This document shows positions 53,512 through 64,000 of a stretch of DNA of 64,000 nucleotides, piece after piece (the first letter of the stretch is position 1; each line of letters begins with the position of its first letter). The DNA is from Desmodesmus armatus (taxonomy: Eukaryota; Chlorophyta; Chlorophyceae; Sphaeropleales; Scenedesmaceae), in contig VIIQ02000849.1 of the NCBI GenBank assembly GCA_007449985.2, forward strand, positions 99,080 through 163,079. Direction: 5' to 3'. The notes beneath the pieces are model-generated. The model did no database searches. It was not told where the DNA came from and saw only the letters and a program-made list of their open reading frames with translations. The translations under genes were made by a program, and so were the position numbers.

Positions 53512-53909
53512 GGCAGCAGGAGGCAGCAGCAGAATGTGTCTGTTGCAGCCCACAGCAGCGTCTTACGCCTTGGTGCTAGTTGGTAGAAGACTTAGGAGGC
53601 AGCAGGAGGCGACTGGTCCGCCCACAGCAGCGACTTGATAGTTGGCATGGTTAGTGGTTGGGTTAGTGCTGGAGGCTTTGATAGTAGCAGACTTAGCCGT
53701 TAAAAGCAGGTGCATGGTTGAGCCCTGGTGTCTGCTTCGTGCAGGCTGCGCTGCACAAGCGCCGCTCACATAATCATGTGGTGAGGGTGGTGGTGCCCCC
53801 TCAAAGGGTGGCGATTGTCAGGTTGCGCCATTCTCCTGCAAGAGCACATGAGGGGTGGCAGTGGTTGCTTGACTCCGCTCATGTAACAAGCCTACCCTGA
53901 AAAAAAAAA
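53440..53909 (+). mobile_element. tRNA-derived SINE, copy 3 (full length)
   Basis: It contains a tRNA-like head (53440-53511), a body (~53512-53703), and a LINE-like tail (~53704-53899) ending ACAAGCCTACCCTG plus A10. Inserted in a satellite monomer with AATAGTG duplicated on both sides. It is nearly identical to copy 2, implying recent activity. It lacks coding capacity and must depend on an outside RT. Confidence 0.9.
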
Positions 53910-56900
53910 TAGTGTCTTCAAGCGTACCAACATGCACCCCAATTGAGTCAGTGAAACATATTGAGTCAGTGTGCGGTGCGTAGCGTCGGGTTGATGTCGG
54001 CGGCTGCCGTGTGATGGTGCGCAGCGGTGGTGGTGCGCAAAAATCATCTGGTGGGCTCTGATGAAAGACAAAAATAGTGTCTTCAAGCGTACCAACATGC
54101 ACCCCAATTGAGTCAGTGTGCGGCGCGTCGCGTAGCGTCGGGTTGATGTCGGCGGCTGCCGCGTGATGGTGCGCAGCGGTGGTGGTGCGCAAAAATCATC
54201 TGGTGGGCTCTGATGAAAGACAAAAATAGTCTTTCGAGAAAAAAAGACAAAATAGTGTCTTCAAGCGTACCAACATGCACCCCAATTGAGTCAGTGTCCG
54301 GCGCGTAGCGTCGGGTTGATGTCGGCGGCTGCTGCGTGATGGTGCGCAGCGGTGGTGGTGCGCAAAAATCATCTGGTGGGCTCTGATGAAAGACAAAAAT
54401 AGAGTCTTCAAGCGTACCAACATGCACCCCAATTGAGTCAGTGTGCGGCGCGTAGCGTCGGGTTGATGTCGGCGGCTGCCGCGTGATGGTGCGCAGCGGT
54501 GGTGGTGCGCAAAAATCATCTGGTGGGCTCTGATGAAAGACAAAAATAGTGTCTTCAAGCGTACCAACATGCACCCCAATTGAGTCAGTGAAAAATATTG
54601 AGTCAGTGTGTGGTGCGTAGCGTCGGGTTGATGTCGGCGGCTGCCGTGTGATGGTGCGCAGCGGTGGTGGTGCGCAAAAATCATCTGGTGGGCTCTGATG
54701 AAAGACAAAAATAGTATCTTCAAGCGTACCAACATGCACCCCAATTGAGTCAGTGTGCGGCGCGTAGCGTCGGGTTGATGTCGGCGGCTGCCGCGTGATG
54801 GTGCGCAGCGGTGGTGGTGCGCAAAAATCATCTGGTGGGCTCTGATGAAAGACAAAAATAGTGTCTTCAAGCGTACCAACATGCACCCCAATTGAGTCAG
54901 TGTGCGGCGCGTAGCGTCAGGTTGATGTCGGCGGCTGCCGCGTGATGGTGCGCAGCGGTGGTGGTGCGCAAAAATCATCTGGTGGGCTCTGATGAAAGAC
55001 AAAAATAGTGACTTCAAGCGTGCCAACATGCACCCCAATTGAGTCAGTGTGCGGTGCGTCGCGTAGCGTCGGGTTGATGTCGGCGGCTGCCGCGTGATGG
55101 TGCGCAGCGGTGGTGGTGCACAAAAATCATCTGGTGGGCTCTGATGAAAGACAAAATAGTGTCTTCAAGCGTACCAACATGCACCCCAATTGAGTCAGTG
55201 CGCGGCGCGTAGCGTCAGGTTGATGTCGGCGGCTGCCGCGTGATGGTGCGCAGCGGTGGTGGTGCGCAAAAATCATCTGGTGGGCTCTGATGAAAGACAA
55301 AAATAGAGTCTTCAAGCGTACCAACATGCACCCCAATTGAGTCAGTGTGCGGCGCGTAGCGTCGGGTTGATGTCGGCGGCTGCCGCGTGATGGTGCGCAG
55401 CGGTGGTGGTGCGCAAAAATCATCTGGTGGGCTCTGATGAAAGACAAAAATAGTGTCTTCAAGCGTACCAACATGCACCCCAATTGAGTCAGTGTGCGGC
55501 GCGTAGCGTCGGGTTGATGTCGGCGGCTGCCGCGTGATGGTGCGCAGCGGTGGTGGTGCGCAAAAATCATCTGGTGGGCTCTGATGAAAGACGAAAATAG
55601 TATCTTCAAGCGTACCAACATGCACCCCAATTGAGTCAGTGCGCGGCGCGTAGCGTCGGGTTGATGTTGGCTGCTGCCGCGTGATGATGCGCAGCAGTGG
55701 TGGTGCACAAAAATCATCTTGTTGGGTCTGATGAAAGACAAAAATAGTGTCTTCAAGCGTATCAACATGCACCCCAATTGAGTCAGTTAAAAATATTGAG
55801 TCAGTGTGCGGTGCGTAGCGTCGGGTTGATGTTGGCGGCTGCCGCGTGATGGTGCGCAGCGGTGGTGGTGCGCAAAAATCATCTGGTGGGCTCTGATGAA
55901 AGACAAAAATAGTGTCTTCAAGCGTACCAACATGCACCCCAATTGAGTCAGTGTCCGGCGCGTAGCGTCGGGTTGATGTCGGCGGCTGCTGCGTGATGGT
56001 GCGCAGCGGTGGTGGTGCGCAAAAATCATCTGGTGGGCTCTGATGAAAGACAAAAATAGTGTCTTCAAGCATACCAACATGCACCCCAATTGAGTCAGTG
56101 TGCGGCGCGTAGCGTCGGGTTGATGTCGGCGGCTGCCGCGTGATGGTGCGCAGCGGTGGTGGTGCGCAAAAATCATCTGGTGGGCTCTGATGAAAGACAA
56201 AAATAGTGTCTTCAAGCGTACCAACATGCACCCCAATTGAGTCAGTGTGCGGCGCGTAGCGTCGGGTTGATGTCGGCGGCTGCCGCGTGATGGTGCGCAG
56301 CGGTGGTGGTGCGCAAAAATCATCTGGTGGGCTCTGATGAAAGACAAAAATAGTGTCTTCAAGCGTACCAACATGCACCCCAATTGAGTCAGTGAAAAAT
56401 ATTGAGTCAGTGTGCGGTGCGTAGCGTCGGGTTGATGTCGGCGGCTGCCGTGTGATGGTGCGCAGCGGTGGTGGTGCGCAAAAATCATCTGGTGGGCTCT
56501 GATGAAAGACAAAAATAGTATCTTCAAGCGTACCAACATGCACCCCAATTGAGTCAGTGTGCGGCGCGTCGTGTAGCGTCGGGTTGATGTCGGCGGCTGC
56601 CGCGTGATGGTGCGCAGCGGTGGTGGTGCGCAAAAATCATCTGGTGGGCTCTGATGAAAGACAAAAATAGTGTCTTCAAGCGTACCAACATGCACCCCAA
56701 TTGAGTCAGTGTGCGGCGCGTAGCGTCGGGTTGATGTCGGCGGCTGCCGCGTGATGGTGCGCAGCGGTGGTGGTGCGCAAAAATCATCTGGTGGGCTCTG
56801 ATGAAAGACAAAAATAGTATCTTCAAGCGTACCAACATGCACCCCAATTGAGTCAGTGTGCGGCGCGTAGCGTCGGGTTGATGTCGGCGGCTGCCGCGTG

Positions 56901-59900
56901 ATGGTGCGCAGCGGTGGTGGTGCGCAAAAATCATCTGGTGGGCTCTGATGAAAGACAAAAATAGTGTCTTCAAGCGTACCAACATGCACCCCAATTGAGT
57001 CAGTGTGCGGCGCGTAGCGTCGGGTTGATGTCGGCGGCTGCCGCGTGATGGTGCGCAGCGGTGGTGGTGCGCAAAAATCATCTGGTGGGCTCTGATGAAA
57101 GACAAAAATAGTGTCTTCAAGCGTACCAACATGCACCCCAATTGAGTCAGTGTGCGGCGCGTAGGGTCGGTTTGATGTCGGCGGCTGCCGCGTGATGGTG
57201 CGCAGCGGTGGTGGTGCACAAAAATCATCTGGTGGGCTCTGATGAAAGACAAAAATAGTGTATTCAAGCGTACCAACATGCACCCCAATTGAGTCAGTGA
57301 AACATATTGAGTCAGTGTGCGGTGCGTAGCGTCGGGTTGATGTCGGCGGCTGCCGTGTGATGGTGCGCAGCGGTGGTGGTGCGCAAAAATCATCTGGTGG
57401 GCTCTGATGAAAGACAAAAATAGTGTCTTCAAGCGAACCAACATGCACCCCAATTGAGTCAGTGTGCGGCGCTTAGCGTCGGGTTGATGTCGGCGGCTGC
57501 CGCGTGATGGTGCGCAGCGGTGGTGGTGCGCAAAAGTCATCTGGTGGGCTCTGATGAAAGACAAAAATAGTGTCTTCAAGCGTACCAACATGCACCCCAA
57601 TTGAGTCAGTGTGCGGCGCGTAGCGTCGGGTTGATGTCGGCTGCTGCCGCGTGATGGTGCGCAGCGGTGGTGGTGCACAAAAATCATCTGGTGGGCTCTG
57701 ATGAAAGACAAAAATAGTGTCTTCAAGCGTACCAACATGCACCCCAATTGAGTCAGTGTGCGGCGCGTAGCGTCGGGTTGATGTCGGCTGCTGCCGCGTG
57801 ATGGTGCGCAGCGGTGGTGGTGCACAAAAATCATCTGGTGGGCTCTGATGAAAGACAAAAATAGTGTCTTCAAGCGTACCAACATGCACCCCAATTGAGT
57901 CAGTGTGCGGCGCGTAGCGTCGGGTTGATGTCGGCGGCTGCCGCGTGATGGTGCGCAGCGGTGGTGGTGCACAAAAATCATCTGGTGGGCTCTGACGAAA
58001 GACAAAAATAGTGTCTTCAAGCGTACCAACATGCACCCCAATTGAGTCAGTGAAACATATTGAGTCAGTGTGCGGTGCGTAGCGTCGGGTTGATGTCGGC
58101 GGCTGCCGTGTGATGGTGCGCAGCGGTGGTGGTGCGCAAAAATCATCTGGTGGGCTCTGATGAAAGACAAAAATAGTGTCTTCAAGCGAACCAACATGCA
58201 CCCCAATTGAGTCAGTGTGCGGCGCTTAGCGTCGGGTTGATGTCGGCGGCTGCCGCGTGATGGTGCGCAGCGGTGGTGGTGCGCAAAAATCATCTGGTGG
58301 GCTCTGATGAAAGACAAAAATAGTGTCTTCAAGCGTATCAACATGCACCCCAATTGAGTCAGTGAAAAATATTGAGTCAGTGTGCGGTGCGTAGCGTCGG
58401 GTTGATGTTGGCGGCTGCCGCGTGATGGTGCGCAGCGGTGGTGGTGCGCAAAAAACATCTGGTGGGCTCTGATGAAAGACAAAAATAGTGTCTTCAAGCG
58501 TACCAACATGCACCCCAATTGAGTCAGTCTCCGGCGCGTAGCGTCGGGTTGATGTCGGCGGCTGCCGCGTGATGGTGCGCAGCGGTGGTGGTGCGCAAAA
58601 ATCATCTGGTGGGCTCTGATGAAAGACAAAATAGTATCTTCAAGCGTACCAACATGCACCCCAATTGAGTCAGTGTGCGGCGCGTAGGGTCGGGTTGATG
58701 TCGGCGGCTGCCGCGTGATGGTGCGCAGCGGTGGTGGTGCACAAAAATCATCTGGTGGGCTCTGACGAAAGACAAAAATAGTGTCTTCAAGCGTATCAAC
58801 ATGCACCCCAATTGAGTCAGTGAAAAATATTGAGTCAGTGTGCGGTGCGTAGCGTCGGGTTGATGTTGGCGGCTGCCACGTGATGGTGCGCAGCGGTGGT
58901 GGTGCGCAAAAATCATCTGGTGGGCTCTGATGAAAGACAAAAATAGTGTCTTCAAGCGTACCAACATGCACCCCAATTGAGTCAGTGAAAAATATTGAGT
59001 CAGTGTGCGGTGCGTAGCGTCGGGTTGATGTCGGCTGCTGCCGCGTGATGGTGCGCAGCGGTGGTGGTGCGCAAAAGTCATCTGGTGGGCTCTGATGAAA
59101 GACAAAAATAGTGTCTTCAAGCGTACCAACATGCACCCCAATTGAGTCAGTGTGCGGCGCGTAGCGTCGGGTTGATGTCGGCTGCTGCCGCGTGATGGTG
59201 CGCAGCGGTGGTGGTGCACAAAAATCATCTGGTGGGCTCTGATGAAAGACAAAAATAGTGTCTTCAAGCGTACCAACATGCACCCCAATTGAGTCAGTGT
59301 GCGGCGCGTAGCGTCGGGTTGATGTCGGCGGCTGCCGCGTGATGGTGCGCAGCGGTGGTGGTGCACAAAAATCATCTGGTGGGCTCTGACGAAAGACAAA
59401 AATAGTGTCTTCAAGCGTACCAACATGCACCCCAATTGAGACAGTGAAACATATTGAGTCAGTGTGCGGTGCGTAGCGTCGGGTTGATGTCGGCGGCTGC
59501 CGCGTGATGGTGCGCAGCGGTGGTGGTGCGCAAAAATCATCTGGTGGGCTCTGATGAAAGACAAAAATAGTATCTTCAAGCGTACCAACATGCACCCCAA
59601 TTGAGTCAGTGTGCGGCGCGTAGCGTCGGGTTGATGTCGGCTGCTGCCGTGTGATGGTGCGCAGCGGTGGTGGTGCGCAAAAGTCATCTGGTGGGCTCTG
59701 ATGAAAGACAAAAATAGTGTCTTCAAGCGTACCAACATGCACCCCAATTGAGTCAGTGTGCGGCGCGTAGCGTCGGGTTGATGTCGGCTGCTGCCGCGTG
59801 ATGGTGCGCAGCGGTGGTGGTGCACAAAAATCATCTGGTGGGCTCTGATGAAAGACAAAAATAGTGTCTTCAAGCGTACCAACATGCACCCCAATTGAGT

Positions 59901-60097
59901 CAGTGAAAAATATTGAGTCAGTGTGCGGTGCGTAGCGTCGGGTTGATGTTGGCGGCTGCCGCGTGATGGTGCGCTGTGGTGGTGGTGCGTAAAAATCATC
60001 TGGTGGGCTCTGATGAAAGACAAAAATAGTGTCTTCAAGCGTACCAACATGCACCCCAATTGAGTCAGTGTGCGGCGCGTAGCGTCGGGTTGATGTC

Positions 60098-63000
60098 TTT
60101 TTTTTTTTTTTTTTTGGAGTGAGCAAGTTACAAGAGCGAAGTCAAGCAACAGAAGCCACCCCTCAAAGCTCAGGCAAGAGGATGGCGCAACCTGGCAGGC
60201 ACCACCCTGTGAGGGCGCAAGCCGACACCCCCTCCACATGGTCTCACGGGCGGCACGTCGCAGTGCAGCCTGCCAAAAAGCAGACACCAGGACCCGACCA
60301 TGCACCCGCAAAATGACTAAAGAAAAGCAACGGCAATGGGACAAAGCATGCGAGCAACACTAACGCAAGCGAGTCAACGCAGAGCCGAGAGAAAGCACCA
60401 CCGATGCGTCACCATACTCACACACCTGACCGGTGTGCAGAGCCAGCCCCCCGACAGAGGGGCTGATGAAACACCCTAAAACCAACAAGCGGCGGCCACA
60501 CAGCACATGGCTGGCCGCTGGACTGGACAAAGGCCAGCGCGCAGAGGGCCCAAACACCCCCGGCGTGGTGCACCACCCCACCGGCACACCTCTCCAATAT
60601 GCAGGGCTAAATCCGCCCCACACCTAAGCCAACAAAACACTAACATTGTTGCCCCAGTGCCAACCAAACAAGGCACCAGAGCGGCCAGCCGCCCCCTGAG
60701 AATAACACAAACGCTTAGACCCTGTGTGATGCGCACACACTCCAGAGGCACAACAACAACTATGATACAGAGTAAAGCACACACGTAGCCAAGACCCGAG
60801 AAGCACAACAAATTCCACACAGAAAAAGCTCCCCTGCTTGCCAAAACCCCGCTCCTGAACATCCCAGCCCCCGTATGGCCACCCTCCACTAGAACGCAAG
60901 GCGGGGACCCATGCCTGCAGCCACTGTGTACAGCACCCCCTGCTGTTGCCACTTAGCATCAAACCGCTCTGGCGACAGGACGGGGTTGCGGCCCCGTAGC
61001 CAGGACAGAGGCACCCCAGAGTTGAGGCGGATGTCCCCCTGAGACCTAAGCCAGTCCTGTGAGAGCTGCTGCTGCAATGCTGCCCTGAACCTGTGGATGA
61101 CTGCAACACTGCTGTACGGTCGGCCCTCGCTGGCACACCGAACCACCCAGAAGGACTCCAGCAGCAGCAGCCGCAGGTATGTCCAAAGCTGCTGCAGCGC
61201 TGGTGGAGGCTTCCACACTGTGCTGTCATCCAACAGTAGGATGCGAACGCTGCTGAAGTCCACTGCTGCTCCCGGCTGCACCCTCTGCCACACACCTGCA
61301 AACCAAGCCCACACGGCCACCGCGACAGGGCACTGCACAAAGAGGTGAGACAGAGACTCAAGCTGATAGCTGTCTGGAGTCGGCAGCTGCTGCTGCTGGG
61401 TCCCAACCTGCTGCTGTGACTGCTGCTGCTGCTGGTGTTGCTGTGCCCCTCCGTTCGCAGCCTGTCCCGGCTGTGGCTGCGGCTGCTGCTGCAGCTGCCC
61501 ATCCCCATCCTGCCCCTGCTGCTGCAGCTGCTGCAGCAGCAGCTGTGATCCCCCCGTCCCGCCCTGCCCCTGTTGTTGTTGCTGCTGAGACTGCAGTGCT
61601 CCCGGCCTGGCTGCTGCTGCTGCTGCTGCTGGGGCGCCAGCCGGCACTGCTGCTGCGGACAGCAGCATTGCAGCAGCTCCTGCATGTTGGTGGCAGCGTA
61701 CACCCTACTATCCCCAACCCTGACGGCGGCATGAAGCAGCTGCCATCCAAACACCCTCAGCAGCCGTGGCAGGCGCTTGTCAGCGGCCCGACGGTACGCT
61801 TTTTCCCACGCTGAGTCGGCCTCTGTAGCGGGCTGCAACCCCCTGGCCAAGGGGTCCTCTGTGTCATCCACGGCTGGGGTGGTGACATGCTGTAGGTCCT
61901 GCTGCTGCCGCCAAGCTGTTGGCTGGGACCCTGCTGCTGTAGCAGCCCTCTCTGCAACCCGCTGCAGGACATGCTGCCGGGCCGGGCTGTCGTGCATCCA
62001 CGTAGCATCATATGCTGCCATCTGGTCAGCAGTTGTGATGCGGTGGCGGCCGCTGCTACTGCTGCTGTTACCTTTGTTGAAGCCACTCTGCATCATCTCC
62101 GCAAAGCTGCGCTTGTGCTTCGCTTCCAGCTGCTGCAAACCTGTGCTGGGCGCCAGGTTGCCTTCGCTATCCCGCCACAGCCGAGGCCGCACCCCCCTGT
62201 CCAGCACCCATCCAGGCTGCGACCTGCATTTGAGCTGCACCAGCCTGCGTGTGACGTCTCTAACTGAATACTGCACTACCCCCGTGTCTGGCCCAATACC
62301 CCACACGTTAGGGTCAATCTGGACCTCAGGCCACCGCCCCACCAGGTAGTAGGCCTCAAGGGGCTCCCGCTGTGTGGCCTCTGACTGCTGCTGCTGCTGC
62401 TGCTGCTGCTGCCTGTGCGAGGGCCGCCCAGTGGAGCGAACACCACGCAGCAAGGAGCGAACACCACACCCTGCGGCACGTCAGGATCTGTGTTGAGGCA
62501 GCGGAGGCTGCCATCTGGCTGCACCCGGTACCACTGCTCCCGGTCCTCCATCCTCTGCCACACCCACCTGTCCCCTGAGTCCACTTCCCACCGTGACTGC
62601 TGCTGCAGCGATGGCTGCCGCTGCTGCTGCTGCTGCTGATCTACAGGCGGCTGGAGAGCCTGCTGCCATGCCGACGGCAGCACGAGGCCATCCACCGCTG
62701 GCTGAAAGGACAGGCCTCGCTCTGCCACCTGCCCAAGGGTTGTGTCTGCCGAGCGAGGCTGCACACTGCTGGGCAGTTCGCGGGCAGAGCTGAACAGCAC
62801 ACCTGTGACGGCGCTGGCCACGCTGTGGTTCCCCAGCACTGGCTCCAGTTTGATCTGATCCAGCGTCATGTTACCGTGGGCGACGCGCCTGTGCAGCCCC
62901 AGCGACTGGAACGCGGCGACGTGCGCTGCGTGCCTTGGGTTGAGGCGCCGCCGTATTGCTGCTGCTCCCTGCCCCGAGGAGTGCTGCTGTAGCAGCACCC

Positions 63001-63304
63001 GCACCCCCACCCCTGCACGCTCCAAGTTGGCCCGCATGAACTGCTTCCATGCTTGCTTGTGGGGGTGCAGCAGTGCTGCCATCACCTTCCCCTGCATGGC
63101 TGTCACATGTGCCTGCACATCGACGCTGGCTATGCCCCCCTGCTTGGCCTGCAGGCTGGCCACCTGCTGAGCTGGGCGCCACCGCAGCTGCCTGTTGTCT
63201 GTGTTGCGGATGCACCCCAGCCCCAGAACAAAGGCTGAGATGCGGCGCTGGATGAGGCGCATGATGCGCTCAGGTACTGGCACAAACTGCGCATGGTACA
63301 CCAA
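60098..63304 (-). mobile_element. LINE B copy (5'-truncated, complete 3' end)
   Basis: On the minus strand: ORF2 from just after the RT domain (MVYHAQFVPVPERIMRL, 63304) to the stop at 60889, then a ~790-bp 3'UTR and poly(A) (T18 at 60098-60115) inserted in satellite (GGTTGATGTC|T). The 3'UTR differs from LINE A until the last ~200 bp. The 5' end joins an opposite-strand LINE B 3'UTR. Confidence 0.9.
60889..63304 (-). pseudogene. LINE B ORF2, post-RT half, two frameshifts
   Basis: Frames 63304-62276, 62453-60624 and 61668-60889 join to give a protein parallel to LINE A ORF2 from YHAQFVPVP to GMGPRLAF-stop. It includes QQVASLQAKQGGIASVDVQA, VGRWPEVQIDPNVWGIGP, LLRVFGWQLLHAAVRVG, a Gln-rich tract and HLFVQCPVAVAVWAWFAGVW. 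Frame changes lie near 62430 and within the Gln/CAG tract near 61620. The RT catalytic domain is absent. Confidence 0.85.
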
Positions 63305-64000
63305 GCGGGAGGGCCTTTTCTGGGTGGGGTTTGTTGTGCTTCTCGGGTCTTGGCTACGTGTGTGCTTTACTCTGTATCATAGTTGTTGTTGTGTGTGCGC
63401 ATCACACAGGGTGTAAGCGCTTGGGTTGCTCTCTGGGGGCGGCTGGCCGCTCTGGTGCCTTACTTGGTTGGCACTGGGGCACAATGTTAGTGTTATTGTT
63501 GGCTTAGGTGTGGGGCGGTTTAGCCCTGCATATTGGAGAGGTGTGCAGGGTGGTGGTGCACCACGCCGGGGGCCTTTGGGCCCTCTGCGCGCTGGCTTTT
63601 GTCTAGTACAGCGGCCAGCCCTGTGCTGTGTGGCCGCCGCTTGTTGATTTTCGGGTGTTTCTTCAGCCCCTCTGTGGGGGGGCTGGCTCTGCACACCGGT
63701 GAGGTGTGTGAGAGTGGTGACGCATCGGTGGTACTTTCTCTCGCTCTGTGTTGACTCGCTTGCGTTAGTGCTGCTCGCACTGATCACTTCAAAAAAAAAA
63801 GTGCTGCTCGCATGCTGTGTCCCTTTGCCGTTGCTTTTCTCCTCGTCATTTTGCGGGTGCATGGTCGGGTCCTGGTGTCTGCTTTTTGGGCAGGCTGCAC
63901 TGCGACGTGCCGCCCGTGAGACCATGTGGTGGGGTGTCGGCTTGCGCCCTCACAGGGTGGCCTGCCAGGTTGCGCCATCCTCTTGCCTGAGCTTTGAGGG
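63305..64000 (+). mobile_element. LINE B 3'UTR, plus strand, runs off the window
   Basis: It starts GGGCCTTTTCTGGGTGGGG and follows the LINE B 3'UTR to the conserved tail (CAGGTTGCGCCATCCTC near 63967). A 21-bp LINE C micro-tail insertion lies at 63780-63800. The poly(A) end is beyond 64000. Confidence 0.85.
63768..63812 (+). mobile_element. 21-bp LINE C tail insertion with 12-bp target duplication
   Basis: GTGCTGCTCGCA occurs at 63768-63779 and 63801-63812. The insert is CTGATCACTTC plus A10, the last 11 bp of the LINE C tail. The LINE B copy near 60346-60362 shows the empty site. Confidence 0.88.

Larger units (their letters stand above)
53009..60097 (-). repeat. Satellite array 2, 147-bp unit, roughly 44 monomers
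   Basis: Same monomer as array 1, with the 165-bp form also present as AAACATATT variants (for example near 53955, 57300, 58053 and 59448). The shortened T-run form common in array 1 is not evident. It is interrupted by SINE copy 3 and ended on the right by a LINE B poly(A) tail. Copy number is from length divided by period. A 1190-codon minus-strand open frame (60126-56554) is an artefact of the stop-poor unit. Confidence 0.95.

Noticed and set aside
60098..64000. Twin-priming 5' inversion joining the two LINE B pieces
   Set aside because: The inverted part carries its own complete 3'UTR and poly(A), so it must be a separate insertion rather than the inverted 5' part of one event.

Overview
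The window looks like a repeat-dominated stretch of a GC-rich nuclear genome from a chlorophyte green alga, probably of the Chlamydomonas/Volvox/Haematococcus type. The evidence is GTGAG/CAG-bounded introns, strong C/G-ending codon preference, TGTAA polyadenylation-like signals, CAG/CTG-rich (poly-Gln) coding sequence, L1-type LINEs and a DIRS-type retrotransposon. No species is claimed. Only about the first 6 kb holds host genes that can be recognised.

Left end (1-6.2 kb). The 3' six exons of a multi-membrane protein resembling the C-terminal half of ER metallopeptidase 1 (ERMP1, M28 family) lie at 159-3536. A small secreted His/Gly-rich protein gene follows at about 5007-5695, with a 5'UTR intron and one apparent 1-nt frameshift in a G run.

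Retroelement mosaic I (6.2-23 kb). There are pieces of three related L1-like LINE subfamilies, here named A, B and C. They encode an ORF1 with an RRM-like region, then ORF2 with an APE-type endonuclease, a reverse transcriptase with an HADD active site, and a C-terminal zinc-knuckle domain. A tRNA-derived SINE occurs twice, along with a 254-bp long inverted repeat and a nearly full-length but broken LINE A (16.2-22.96 kb).

Satellite array 1 (22.96-32.32 kb) has a 147-bp unit with 152- and 165-bp variants and higher-order periodicity. It abuts a truncated DIRS-like element (32.32-34.06 kb), which abuts a second LINE A copy (34.06-41.05 kb) with a 1320-codon open ORF2.

Mosaic II (41.05-49.74 kb) is a 2.43-kb tandem duplication built from LINE A, B and C 3' ends and satellite monomers. 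It runs into a third, minus-strand LINE A copy. A less repetitive 3-kb island (49.74-53.0 kb) follows, bounded by 303-bp direct repeats, with no gene I can name.

Satellite array 2 (53.0-60.1 kb) contains a full-length SINE with its tRNA head. It is followed by a minus-strand LINE B (60.1-63.3 kb) and a plus-strand LINE B 3'UTR that runs off the window.

The coherent system here is an autonomous/non-autonomous retrotransposon partnership. LINE A, LINE B and the tRNA-SINE share a ~200-bp 3' tail followed by poly(A). Many insertions are extremely short, down to a bare poly(A) run, and are flanked by perfect 9-14-bp target-site duplications. The combination of nested L1 LINEs and a 147-bp satellite suggests, by inference only, a centromeric or pericentromeric location.
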